Source of the DNA: Bacteroidales bacterium
GTDB lineage: Bacteria; Bacteroidota; Bacteroidia; Bacteroidales; FEN-979
Assembly: GCA_030681475.1 (NCBI GenBank)
Contig: JAUXWT010000064.1
Location: forward strand, 1 to 54,805
Direction of reading: 5' to 3'
DNA length: 54,805 bases
The position numbers and the translations under genes are program-made. Shown here piece by piece: positions 46,330-54,805 of this stretch (its first letter is position 1; each line of letters opens with the position of its first letter). Below the pieces are notes generated by a model, which searched no databases, had not been told where the DNA came from, and saw nothing but the letters and a program-made list of their open reading frames with translations.

Positions 46330-46950
46330 GTGATCAGGCCCGTCCGGTTTTCATTCATTTTACTGATATATACAACCCTGGTATTTTCCGGGCCGATGTT
46401 TGCACAATCATGGGATTTTATCAAAGAAAAGGACGGGATAAAGATATATACCCGTAAAGAGGCCGGGATTTCGCTGAAATCGTTTAAGGGGGTTACTGAC
46501 ATCCATGCGTCTGTCGAAAGTGTTTTCAACCTGATCGGCAATGTAAAGAACCTCGACTGGTGGGATAAGAACCTTCGCGAGATTAAAGTCCTTTATTTTG
46601 AAAAGGATAAACGATCACAGTACTACCTGGTGTATGATTCGCCCTGGCCGGTAACTGACCGCGACCTGTGCGTTGATGCAACGATCACGACCGACCCGGT
46701 AACCGGTATCCGCAAAATCTGGTCAGTACCCTTTCAGGGGGTGGTCCCGGAAAACTCCAAATACGTGAGGATCAAGGACTACTGGCAGCGATGGTCAATT
46801 GAACCTGAGAACAATGGCATCGTGCACGTGGAGCTTGAAGGCTATGTAGATCCTGCCGGTATCGTACCCGATTGGATCTATAATATGGTCATTACCGATA
46901 CTCCGCTGAAGATTATGAGGGGGATCAAACAGCGGCTGGAAACAAAGTAA
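46330..46950 (+). CDS. START-domain lipid-binding protein, secreted
   Basis: A GTG start at 46330 gives 206 aa with a proper signal peptide (MIRPVRFSFILLIYTTLVFSGPMFAQ); a TTG at 46291 would only lengthen the n-region. The rest is a START/polyketide-cyclase-like domain: KEKDGIKIYTRKE, ASVESVFNLIGNVKNLDWWDKNL, WPVTDRDLCV, and a C-terminal amphipathic helix (about 185-206). Such domains hold a lipid or hydrophobic ligand in a helix-grip cavity. Ligand and partner are unknown. It is convergent with the CBM48 gene. Confidence 0.83.
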   Translation: MIRPVRFSFILLIYTTLVFSGPMFAQSWDFIKEKDGIKIYTRKEAGISLKSFKGVTDIHASVESVFNLIGNVKNLDWWDKNLREIKVLYFEKDKRSQYYLVYDSPWPVTDRDLCVDATITTDPVTGIRKIWSVPFQGVVPENSKYVRIKDYWQRWSIEPENNGIVHVELEGYVDPAGIVPDWIYNMVITDTPLKIMRGIKQRLETK

Positions 46951-46974
46951 GATAATGCTGCTGAGTCGGCAGAC

Positions 46975-47280
46975 TTACAGCGCGAGAACGGAATTTTCCG
47001 AACCAAAACCACTGGGAACAAATTTATCGGCTTCGGGGTCATTTTCCCAGTTGTTACCGTCGATGTGGTAACGGAACTGGTGTTCTTTTCCGGTTTCAAG
47101 GTCAAGGGATACAGACCAAACACCGGTTTTAGCTTTCTTCAATGGCGTTTCCCCGATTTGCCAATGGTTGAAATCACCGACCAGGAGGATGGATGAGGCT
47201 GACTTATACTGATCTCCGGAGAGAGAGAATTTTACTTTACAAACGGGTTTTGCTTTTACAAATTTCTTTTCGAGACTCAT
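46975..47280 (-). CDS. Small CBM48/early-set (glycogen-recognition-like) domain protein
   Basis: The 101-aa protein consists almost entirely of one AMPK-beta-like carbohydrate-binding module: VKFSLSGDQY, ILLVGDFNHWQ, GVWSVSLDL, QFRYHIDGNNWENDPEADK. The Trp in FNHW and the YxIDG...NDPEAD segment are diagnostic. It is a stand-alone module with no catalytic domain. It may bind alpha-glucans in the cytosol. Confidence 0.88.
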   Translation of the reverse strand: MSLEKKFVKAKPVCKVKFSLSGDQYKSASSILLVGDFNHWQIGETPLKKAKTGVWSVSLDLETGKEHQFRYHIDGNNWENDPEADKFVPSGFGSENSVLAL

Positions 47281-47347
47281 TGCTGTTTTTATTTAAATTA
47301 AATCGGCGGCAAAAGTAATAATTATTTCGACACGCCGGGATAACAAT

Positions 47348-47364
47348 CGTAAAACCATTTTACG
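47348..47364. other. Short perfect palindrome upstream of the CBM48 gene
   Basis: CGTAAAA-CCA-TTTTACG is a 7-bp perfect inverted repeat with a 3-base loop, about 70 bp before the CBM48 start. It could be an operator or a weak hairpin. Otherwise 47281-47577 holds no gene that I can support. Confidence 0.4.
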
Positions 47365-47478
47365 AGGAAAATAAAATATAGCTGTTTCGTTTTTTGATGT
47401 ACTGGTCTATGACAGCCTTTACCATAAAATGAATTACCCTGCATTTCCTTTTTTAAGGATAATTTTAAGGTCATGTTA

Positions 47479-47509
47479 TTGAATTTATAAATATTTCACC
47501 TTAACTTTG
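47479..47509 (+). promoter_or_regulatory. Promoter of the five-gene envelope/protease cluster
   Basis: TTG at 47479-47481, a 20-bp spacer, and TAACTTTG at 47502-47509 match the Bacteroidota consensus exactly. Transcription would start near 47515, giving a leader of about 60 bases before the ATG at 47578. No other clear promoter is seen within the cluster, whose genes overlap or nearly touch. Confidence 0.7.
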
Positions 47510-47577
47510 TTCGGACAATGACCATTCCGGAGTTGCCGAAAATCCGGATTAAAGAGTAGGCAGAAATACAGGAAACC

Positions 47578-48753
47578 ATGTTTAATTCCAGTGTTTTAGA
47601 AGTTGTTATCGGACTTGTTTTTATCTATTTACTTTATAGTTTGCTGGCTACGATTATTCAGGAGATCCTTGCTTCCACTTTTAGCTTCAGGGCTAAAATA
47701 TTAGAACGGGCAATATCCAGAATGCTGGAGGATGAAAATGTACCTACTCCCAGGATCAACAGCATTCTTCATTTATTTAAAAGAACAGCCAATGCAGAAA
47801 ACAGCAAGTCCACTACTGAAACTTTTTACCATCACCCGCTTATAAAATTTCTGGGCGAAAATAAGCGCCACAGCAAACCTTCATATATTACGAGGGAGAC
47901 ATTCTCCAAAGTTTTAATTGATTTGCTCCGGGGTGACCAGGTCAAACCGGGAGATGACATAAAGCCATTGATCCAGAAAGCATTGGATGATAATAAAACC
48001 AACTGGGGAGGCGCTGAAATCAGCGCTGAAACGCTGAGTTATCTTAAATCTATTTGGGCTGATGCACAAGGTGACATCGAAAAGTTTAAAGAACTGCTTG
48101 GAAACTGGTTTGATGACACCATGGACCGGGCCTCGGGATGGTATAAAAAAAACACGCAGTTTATTTTGTTTTTTATCGGATTGGCATTGGCCATCACTTT
48201 CAATGTTGATACGATCAAGATCGCCGGAAAATTGCAGAAGGACCCCAAACTCAGGGAACAACTTGTACAGCAGGCCGATGCTTTTATTAAGGCACATCCC
48301 GACCTGGATCAGGAATTGGCATCGCAGAAAGCGGAATTGGAGACCATCAAATCAGAAAGCACCAAGAACCCTGACGCTGCAACAGCAGACAGTATCTCCA
48401 AAACGCAATACCTGGCCGCATCGGATGTTAAAAAATACGATTCCCTGATCGCAAGAAGAGACACCTTGCTGAACAGAGCGGAAGCGTTGATTACCAGAGA
48501 TATAAAAAATTCCAATGATCTTTTGGGATTAGGGTGGAAAACCTATGAATGTATTGGTTGTCGGTGGGAATGCTATCTTATGTCGTTATTGGGCTGGGTC
48601 ATCACTGCGCTGGCGCTGTCACTTGGCGCTCCCTTTTGGTATGATGTACTTAATAAACTCATGAAGGTACGCAATTCTGTGGCAAGTTCCACCTCCGATG
48701 ACAAGCAAAAACAACAGGATTCAAATGCTCCGAAAATTAAACGGGTGGGATGA
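47578..48753 (+). CDS. Multi-domain inner-membrane protein of an uncharacterised family
   Basis: The 391-aa protein has a transmembrane helix at the N-terminus (about 5-28), a cytosolic-sized region (29-190), a second helix (about 195-213), a Lys/Asp/Gln-rich helical stretch likely to form a coiled coil (about 215-325), and a C-terminal helix (about 333-358). Motif FDDTMDRASGWYKK (about 178-191) and the SLGAPFWYDVLNKL ending are, as far as I recall, hallmarks of a family widespread in bacteria but without a described function. Its stop overlaps the protease start by four bases (ATGA). It may be the membrane platform or sensor of the cluster. Confidence 0.8.
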   Translation: MFNSSVLEVVIGLVFIYLLYSLLATIIQEILASTFSFRAKILERAISRMLEDENVPTPRINSILHLFKRTANAENSKSTTETFYHHPLIKFLGENKRHSKPSYITRETFSKVLIDLLRGDQVKPGDDIKPLIQKALDDNKTNWGGAEISAETLSYLKSIWADAQGDIEKFKELLGNWFDDTMDRASGWYKKNTQFILFFIGLALAITFNVDTIKIAGKLQKDPKLREQLVQQADAFIKAHPDLDQELASQKAELETIKSESTKNPDAATADSISKTQYLAASDVKKYDSLIARRDTLLNRAEALITRDIKNSNDLLGLGWKTYECIGCRWECYLMSLLGWVITALALSLGAPFWYDVLNKLMKVRNSVASSTSDDKQKQQDSNAPKIKRVG

Positions 48754-49679
48754 TGAAAGACCATTCAGATAACTACTATTGGAGCGGGGGGGCGGAGGTA
48801 AAAAAAGACGATATGACGGACATTGAAATAAATTTCAGCCAGGCAAAAATCAACTACAATGCGTTGGTAGAATTACCAAATGATATGAAACAAACCTATG
48901 GGGAAAACGTTGTTGTTGCCGTCCTGGATTCGGGGTGCAATAAAAACCATAAGGATATCAGTGAAGGAATTCTTAGTGGTTATGATGCGCTGACTGAAAC
49001 CAATGAGATCAAAGATGCATCAAACAAGGGGCATGGAACATTTATTTGCGGACTGATTGCCGGACACACTTCCGGAAATGGAATTGTTGGGGTTGCACCT
49101 AAAGCAAAACTGTTACCGGTCAGAGTTATAGAAAATAATTCTGTTATCTCAAAAAACGTTTTAAAGGGACTAAACTGGTTGCTGAATATTTGCCCGATAC
49201 AACCAGATATTATAAATATGAGTTTTGATTTTTCTCCCGGCACTGATCTGAACGATTTTGAAGAACTATTTCGCAAGGCCAATGAAAAAAACATTTTAAT
49301 TGTTGCAGCAGGGCAAGATTATTATAATCCTTCAGACTCAGGAATTTTTTATCCGGCAGCCAACCCTTTTACATCAGCCGTGGCAGTATTGGATGATAAC
49401 ATTTTAGGCAATCCTGACTTTGGGGGGATAGATAATAGAATAAATTTCATTCTTCCAAGGTATAAATTCTATTCTGCTAATAATTCCAATTTCGTATTAT
49501 ATTCAGAAGATGAAGGTAGCAGCTTTGGTACAGCGGTTATAACAGGTGTTCTTGCATTGGCGACCTCATATAAAAAAAAGACCCAAACCGATAAAACAGT
49601 TATGACAATTTTAAACGAACATTTGCCAGTCTTTGATAAGACCCGATTTACTAACAACTTTAAAATCTGGAGACAATGA
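48750..49679 (+). CDS. Cytosolic subtilisin-like (S8) serine peptidase
   Basis: The 309-aa protein has no signal peptide and no propeptide, so it probably acts in the cytosol. The triad is visible: Asp60 in AVLDSGC, His95 in KGHGTFICGLIAG, Ser258 in GSSFGTAVITG. At the oxyanion position, where family members read AAGN, it reads AAGQ (Gln189), a notable substitution that could lower activity. The length fits a bare catalytic domain. It overlaps both neighbours by four bases. Parts of it are very AT-rich (49441-49500 is only about a quarter G+C). Confidence 0.88.
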   Translation: MMKDHSDNYYWSGGAEVKKDDMTDIEINFSQAKINYNALVELPNDMKQTYGENVVVAVLDSGCNKNHKDISEGILSGYDALTETNEIKDASNKGHGTFICGLIAGHTSGNGIVGVAPKAKLLPVRVIENNSVISKNVLKGLNWLLNICPIQPDIINMSFDFSPGTDLNDFEELFRKANEKNILIVAAGQDYYNPSDSGIFYPAANPFTSAVAVLDDNILGNPDFGGIDNRINFILPRYKFYSANNSNFVLYSEDEGSSFGTAVITGVLALATSYKKKTQTDKTVMTILNEHLPVFDKTRFTNNFKIWRQ

Positions 49680-51946
49680 TAAAAAGGATATTTACGATGG
49701 TTGTGGTCTGCATGATGACATTTTCATCTATCGCTCAGATTGCATCACATGATGCCTTGATATTATCCCGGTATCTCAGGCATGACCAGATTTCAAAAGA
49801 CAACTTCCTGACAAAACAGGAAACGGCTTTAAAGGAAGAACGGTCAGAATTAGAGAAGCTCGATCCTCAAAAAATAACAGCGCTTGAGTCGGAGAGAGTC
49901 GGAAACCGGATCGGGAAAATTGGAGCGATGCTGGAACAAATTGATCATGCCAAAGGGGATTCGATTTTGTCTATCCTGGAATTGTATTTCCCGGGAATCA
50001 AGAACAGTGGATCAACGGATCTGATCAATACAAGGCTGCAAGAGAATCATTTTTTTAAGAATTTTACCTATTCAGGCGAACCAAAGGGTTTTGTCGAAAA
50101 AAAGCAATTATCAATTTCTTCTCTCGCATCTTCAGTCGGCGGACTCGATGTCACTAACCTTGCGTACGGATTTGCCGATTTTTTAGTAAAACGGACAAAA
50201 GAGGAGTTGAATGTCGCCTTCTTCAGCAGGTTAAAGGAGACGCTGAATAAACCGAAATATGCCGATTTAAGAACTCTGTTTCCAAACACATGGGAATTGC
50301 TCGATGCCATTGGCAGTGAAATTTATGATTACAACAAGTACCTTCAAAACCTCAGGGAAGCTTTTCTTTCGGATCTCATCACCCTGGATGGAAATTTACC
50401 CGGCATCATACCGAATCATGAAGAATTTTTCAACAAACATTTTGGTTTGGCAGTAAGTTTAAATACAGCCTGTTATATCACAAGCTCACTCAAATACCAG
50501 GTGCATCCCGGCGACATTATTGACCAATACCCGTTGGATGATTTTTTTATTAAAAAGGGGGAAACCGAATACTTCAACAGGAACTGGAGCGGAGCAGTTC
50601 AAACGCTGCAACTGATCAGTGAATCGCTTCGTGAATCTGATGGCGGCGGGGAGAATTACTGGGTGAGTTTTCAGAAAGTGAAAGAACTTGTCGGTAACGA
50701 GGAGACTTTCCGGATATATCTTGGCCTTATATACCAGGTTGCCAAAAATCAGCGGTACGATTCCATAAAATTTGAGAAAGGCTCCCTGATCGCATTGTTG
50801 AACAAAGTGAATTTTGACTCCAATCATAGCGCATATAAAAGCTATATCTCAAATTTTGCCATGAAAGCAAATGACCTGAACGAAAAGATCAAGAGATATG
50901 CAAAGCCGGCCAACGATTCCGTGGCGGTTGAAAATTATGCCCTTTATTTCAAATCTTCTGTTTCCCTGATCGAATATTGCACGAAGGTGACCGATTTACC
51001 TGATTTTGACAAAGTTATTAAGACAGATCTTCACAAGGAACTTAAAAATTATTTCAAAATAACCTATGAAATTGCCGATCTGGTTACTGACATCAACCGT
51101 AAAAACTACTCTTCAGCCGTTAATCATGCCGTTACGGTTTATAATCTTGTAAGGACGAAACCCCTGGAAACAGAATTTAAAAGAATAACTCGATCTGTTG
51201 ACAGTCTGGAGAAATTACCAAAGGAATCGTTAAAGACCATGGAGAAGTCGCTGAAAATGTCACGGGATACACTGCAGCAGGCGGGGGCTTCGTTCAGTTT
51301 GTCAAAAGATCTGCTGCAAAAATTCGTAATGTATGGCACCTTTATGTCGAATGTGGCCACGGCAAAGAGTCCCGCTGAAGTTGAAAAAGCGATTGAAGCA
51401 GCAGCACTGCCATCAGGCAGTTCACGAATAAAAAGGGAAACATCATTTAATGTTGCTTTAAATGCCTATACCGGATTGTTTATCGGTTATGAACAGATAA
51501 CCGGGCTGGACAGCAAGAGGTTTGAGATCAACAATTTCGGTGTGGCAGCGCCAATCGGGGTGTCGGTCAGTACCGGTGGTCATTCTTTTTTGTGTCTGTT
51601 CCCGAAAAATGAAGGGCATTGGTCCTATTCAGCCTTTATTTCGCTGGTTGATCTTGGCGCTGTGGCTTCATTCAGGTTTCAGAACGGCGACTCCATTGCG
51701 CAGGCGCCCAAGATACAATTGAAGGATATCTTTTCCCCGGGACTGTTTTTCTCCTTAGGGTTTCCGAAAAGTCCGCTGTCGCTTAACCTTGGGGCCCAGG
51801 TGGGGCCGAATCTGAGGAATGTCAATGTCAAAGATGAGAACGGGGACATGGTCAATAAATACCAGGACAATGTTTATTGGCGGTTCAGCGCCTCGCTGGT
51901 CGTTGACATACCGATATTCAATTTTTATACTCGGTCTAAAAAATAG
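49676..51946 (+). CDS. Secreted helical protein with a C-terminal beta-barrel-like region, unknown
   Basis: The 756-aa protein starts with a signal peptide (MIKRIFTMVVVCMMTFSSIAQ). Residues about 25-560 are mainly helical and charged, with coiled-coil-like stretches (about 50-95 and 495-560). The last 150 residues (about 600-756) are strand-rich with alternating aromatic residues (YTGLFIGYEQI, HSFLCLFPKN, FSLGFPKSPLSLNLGAQVG) and end in FSASLVVDIPIFNFY, suggesting an outer-membrane barrel or beta-sandwich. I recognise no named family. Translation is coupled to the protease by a four-base overlap. It could carry the response of the cluster to the periplasm. Confidence 0.78.
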   Translation: MIKRIFTMVVVCMMTFSSIAQIASHDALILSRYLRHDQISKDNFLTKQETALKEERSELEKLDPQKITALESERVGNRIGKIGAMLEQIDHAKGDSILSILELYFPGIKNSGSTDLINTRLQENHFFKNFTYSGEPKGFVEKKQLSISSLASSVGGLDVTNLAYGFADFLVKRTKEELNVAFFSRLKETLNKPKYADLRTLFPNTWELLDAIGSEIYDYNKYLQNLREAFLSDLITLDGNLPGIIPNHEEFFNKHFGLAVSLNTACYITSSLKYQVHPGDIIDQYPLDDFFIKKGETEYFNRNWSGAVQTLQLISESLRESDGGGENYWVSFQKVKELVGNEETFRIYLGLIYQVAKNQRYDSIKFEKGSLIALLNKVNFDSNHSAYKSYISNFAMKANDLNEKIKRYAKPANDSVAVENYALYFKSSVSLIEYCTKVTDLPDFDKVIKTDLHKELKNYFKITYEIADLVTDINRKNYSSAVNHAVTVYNLVRTKPLETEFKRITRSVDSLEKLPKESLKTMEKSLKMSRDTLQQAGASFSLSKDLLQKFVMYGTFMSNVATAKSPAEVEKAIEAAALPSGSSRIKRETSFNVALNAYTGLFIGYEQITGLDSKRFEINNFGVAAPIGVSVSTGGHSFLCLFPKNEGHWSYSAFISLVDLGAVASFRFQNGDSIAQAPKIQLKDIFSPGLFFSLGFPKSPLSLNLGAQVGPNLRNVNVKDENGDMVNKYQDNVYWRFSASLVVDIPIFNFYTRSKK

Positions 51947-51952
51947 ATTCAA

Positions 51953-53043
51953 ATGAAACAGGTATACCCAGTTATCATCCTCCCGGGGATCACAGCAACC
52001 TATCTCCGTGACCAGTATGTGCTGCCGCCCGATGTCATCTGGTCGGTATTGACAAAAAAAACATGAAAACATCGCCCTGCATCCCGACAATTACCGGTAT
52101 GAAGCCATAGAACCGGCGCGGGTGCAGCCCGACCATATCTTCGAGATCGCCTACGAAGAGATGATCAATGAGTTGAGGTACAACCTCCGGGAAACTGACG
52201 ACAGGCCGGTGCCGGTAAATCCTTGTGGTTTCTATTGCATCGCCGTTCAAGGGATCTTTTGAAGCTATCATCAAGATCGCCACCGGCACTGCAAACCTTG
52301 GCACATCTGCTCCCAGCAGCCGCGAGCGTGAAGCGGCCAGGATCATCCCGTCGCTTTACCACCTCCTTCCCACCTGCGAAGGGATCACCGCGCCGGCTTC
52401 CATCAGCAAGGATGTATTTGACCCGGCCATGTGGCAGCAAAGCATCCTCGACACCCTGCAGGAATACATCCGGTTACATGGTGTTTCGGAAAAAAATCCG
52501 GCAAAGCAGGCAAAGGAGTTGTTTGACAGCCTGCTTCAGACGGCAAAATCACACCGTCAGCGGATAAACGGGTTGGATCTGAAAAACACCGGGCTGACCC
52601 ACAGCGATTGGCTGTGCATTGCCGGGGTTGATTCCACTACCCGCGTGGGCGTTGAGGTAAACAAAGATAAAACCGGCGTCTGTTTCAATTTCAACAACGC
52701 CGATCGTGCAAACAACTGGGGTAAGGCAGTGCCGGTGAAACAAAAAATGCTCACCGGCGACGGCACCGTACCGCTCAAAGCAGCCATCCCCGATTTTCTG
52801 GAGATGAAAAACATCGTCTGTTTAACGCCCGATGACTTCGGCTACTGGGAATTGCAGGACAAGGCGCTGGTAAAAGTCGCGGGGTTCCACGGTTTGATCA
52901 CCAACATGAACGTGATCCACCGGCTCATCGTGCGTCATTTCACCGGCCGCCCCGACGCCTATAAAAACACCTGGGGCAGGTCCCTGCCCGGGATCACGGA
53001 AAGGCAATGGGAACCACCGTTTGAGTTGTACTGGAAGAAATAA
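51953..53043 (+). pseudogene. Lipase-like alpha/beta hydrolase, frameshifted and lacking its nucleophile segment
   Basis: Segment A (ATG 51953 to TGA 52064-52066) reads PVIILPGITATYLRD, a lipase start with the oxyanion PG motif. At an eight-A run (52054-52061) the frame changes; segment B, one base offset, reads HENIALHPDNYRYEA and ends VPVNPCG. Segment C (52217-53043, a third frame) starts LVVSIASPFKGSFEA, goes on with GTANLGTSAPSSREREAAR, and keeps the catalytic Asp region (TGDGTVPL) and His (VAGFHGLITN). No frame between B and C has a GxSxG serine motif. In the LCAT/PGAP1-like family I recall, roughly 80-90 residues with YDWR and GHSMGG stand there. The 3' part is GC-rich (about 60% in 52381-52440), unlike its neighbours. 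Confidence 0.78.
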
Positions 53044-53072
53044 AGTTGATAACCGTTTACACAAGTCAATAA

Positions 53073-54680
53073 ATGGAAAATAACAACAAGCAATCTTTTG
53101 GATTTTTTTCTGAGATTCAGGGTTTTATATGGAAAATGATCATCGGCCTGGTATCCTTTGCCATCGTCGTCCCCTATTTAATAGATCAGGCTGGTGACAT
53201 CCTTGGAATACCACCTAAAGCGAGTTTTGCGATCATCCTGGTGATGTATTTCGTGACCCCACTCGTGTTTTTTGTCGTCTGGTTTGCAAAGCGGGATATC
53301 GAAGGCTTCAAACAGATTTTGGATCGTTCTCCTAAAGTCGGTTGTTACTATTACTCCTGGATTATTTTTGCACTGTTCGCCGCACTGGCGATCGTTTTTC
53401 CATTCAGTCCTGTTTTTTCAATCCTTTTTTATACCATTAGTTCGCTATTCCTGCTGAGCGTTTTTATTTATATTGGATATGTTATCTGGTTATACGCTTC
53501 ATCCGAATCTTCCGGTGACGGTAAGGGTTGCCATAGCCCCGGTATTCAATACAGGAAATTACGGAAACGACTGTCCAGTGAATTTGCCCTGCTGCTCGTG
53601 ATCGCAGTTTCAGCGGGGATACTCTATTTCAACAATGCATTCTTCAGAAATGAACATACAAACCAGTGCTATGTTGACAAAGAAAAATTTGAGATGGGTT
53701 TTAATGTGATGGAACTTAATTTAGGTCAGATCGGACCGCTGGATAATTTGGTCCAGCAGAAGTACAATGAACTGATCCGTGTTAATAGCCTTGGATCTAT
53801 TTCAGAGATCCGTTTATCGAAAAACAGGCAAATCACTCACTATCGGGCTCTTGATAAACCACTTAAAACTATTTTCCGATCCCTGGACACATTGGGTTCA
53901 ATCACACTGCAGAAAAATCAGATCAAAAGGAATGAAAAAAAATTAGTCATAGCTAAAATTAAAACAACCTATTATCTCCGAAAATTATCTGATCATCTTC
54001 AGAAACTTCACGGATTAATCGAAAAAGATCAACCTCAGAAAGTTTCCCAGGCCGATATTCAGAATTTTGAAAATATCCTGAATATGCCAAAGGCGATCAT
54101 CCAGAAAGCAGACCTGATATACAGCAACAGCTGGGCGGACATCCTGAGGACAGTTCAGGTTAAGGGGCTGTTCCTGTTCTTCATCGTGCTGTTATTCCTG
54201 CTTGCATTCTCCTTTCATGCAAGCATGGCAAACCTGGATGAACAGTATGAGGGGGTAAAAAAATCCATCAGTGGGAGGAAAATTGTTCTTACCGATCCGG
54301 AGTCGCCCGCGAAGATCCGGGAGATCCTTGAAAAACCAACCTTCCCCGAGATCAGGACCATTAAAATATTAATCTCCATCATCATTTTATTGATTGTTCC
54401 AATATTTAAGCCGGTAAACAAAGAAACGATCCGGCTTGACAGGCCATTATGGCAATTCAACCTACCCGGACTTCTTCTGGGGAGCAACCATCCCATTATT
54501 GTAAAACAGGAAACACCAATAAACTTTAATCCAGTGGACAATAGCAGGACGGAATACCAGATGGACAAGAAATACATAGATAGCGTGTTCAAAGAACAAC
54601 GTGAATCGATAATTAACTCGTTGAGCCAAACTATTGACTCCTCTGAAAAAGCGACCTACGACAAATTCAGACATCCATGA
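53073..54680 (+). CDS. Multi-pass inner-membrane protein with large loop, unknown
   Basis: The 535-aa protein has about five transmembrane segments in the first 190 residues (about 18-38, 49-70, 92-144 as two or three, 170-187), a large charged region with coiled-coil character (about 190-360), and two more segments (about 364-384 and 432-449), then a 90-residue tail. No catalytic motif or named family is recognised. It lies 29 bp after the broken hydrolase on the same strand and is the last gene of the cluster seen here. With the 47578 product it would form the membrane part of the putative system. Confidence 0.78.
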   Translation: MENNNKQSFGFFSEIQGFIWKMIIGLVSFAIVVPYLIDQAGDILGIPPKASFAIILVMYFVTPLVFFVVWFAKRDIEGFKQILDRSPKVGCYYYSWIIFALFAALAIVFPFSPVFSILFYTISSLFLLSVFIYIGYVIWLYASSESSGDGKGCHSPGIQYRKLRKRLSSEFALLLVIAVSAGILYFNNAFFRNEHTNQCYVDKEKFEMGFNVMELNLGQIGPLDNLVQQKYNELIRVNSLGSISEIRLSKNRQITHYRALDKPLKTIFRSLDTLGSITLQKNQIKRNEKKLVIAKIKTTYYLRKLSDHLQKLHGLIEKDQPQKVSQADIQNFENILNMPKAIIQKADLIYSNSWADILRTVQVKGLFLFFIVLLFLLAFSFHASMANLDEQYEGVKKSISGRKIVLTDPESPAKIREILEKPTFPEIRTIKILISIIILLIVPIFKPVNKETIRLDRPLWQFNLPGLLLGSNHPIIVKQETPINFNPVDNSRTEYQMDKKYIDSVFKEQRESIINSLSQTIDSSEKATYDKFRHP

Positions 54681-54710
54681 CTCCCGCAATCTAAACCGCG
54701 ACTGATTCGT

Positions 54711-54746
54711 AAACCAGCTTCAAATCTGTTAAAGGGAAGCAGGTTT
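54711..54746. terminator. Possible hairpin after the cluster
   Basis: AAACCAGCTTC at 54711-54721 pairs with GAAGCAGGTTT (54736-54746) with one mismatch and a 14-base loop. No strong T-run follows, so it may be a weak terminator or merely a structured element. The rest of 54681-54805 shows no gene. Confidence 0.35.
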
Positions 54747-54805
54747 CTGTTTGGTTTAGCAAGGAGCATAATTCCTTGACTGTTTGATTTGCCCTTGGGG
54801 TAGAC

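Noticed and set aside
52216-53043. Annotating the 3' part of the hydrolase as an independent intact gene
   Set aside because: It starts mid-domain (at the strand before ASPFKGS), lacks a serine nucleophile and has only a GTG in no special context; it is best read as the tail of the broken gene.

Overview
This window looks like a chromosome segment of a Bacteroidota bacterium, probably a Bacteroidales/Marinilabiliales-type environmental lineage. The evidence is type A C-terminal sorting domains of the type IX secretion system (T9SS) on very large secreted proteins, a gingipain-like C25 peptidase, 3-coathanger-stack and cleaved-adhesin domains, a FISUMP-domain protein, DUF3098 beside ftsX and uppP, promoters of the TTG-N19/20-TAnnTTTG type, and weak Shine-Dalgarno signals.

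Layout. (1) 1-800 is a scrap zone: the tail of an unknown gene, a decayed palindromic repeat, and the stop-interrupted C-terminus of a T9SS cargo protein. (2) 854-14044 encodes three giant mosaic secreted proteins (1348, 1311 and 1595 aa) that share PKD, CUB, Fn3, cleaved-adhesin, Ig-like and 3-coathanger modules and T9SS tails. The third carries a C25 cysteine peptidase domain. (3) 14060-15716 holds a DUF4143 ATPase gene followed by a chimeric fossil: a copy of the C25 gene's own 3' end joined to a piece of an HD hydrolase. (4) 15829-22088 encodes another giant surface protein, a tiny glycine/proline-rich membrane protein, and a secreted endonuclease I. (5) 22092-30629, minus strand, is a housekeeping cluster with overlapping genes: AsmA-like protein, ftsX, DUF3098, uppP, truB, tadA, rhaD and an orphan response regulator. 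(6) 30849-40089 holds leuS and a 2110-aa alpha-2-macroglobulin-like protein whose reading frame has absorbed three short repeats. (7) 40210-47280 holds regulators (HTH and WYL), a nonsense-interrupted membrane-barrel gene, a FISUMP protein, an EEP-family lipoprotein with a poly-T tract at its start, a START-domain protein and a CBM48 protein. (8) 47578-54680 is a tightly coupled five-gene cluster behind a good promoter: a membrane protein, a cytosolic subtilisin-like protease, a secreted helical/barrel protein, a broken lipase-like alpha/beta hydrolase, and a multi-pass membrane protein. This is the best candidate for an undescribed system.

Two themes recur. The first is dispersed repeats built from about 8-bp tandem units, found as hairpin elements between genes and as in-frame inserts inside genes. 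The second is genes broken at single points (nonsense codons or homopolymer tracts), which could be phase variation, decay or sequencing error. No rRNA, tRNA, CRISPR array or complete insertion sequence was seen.
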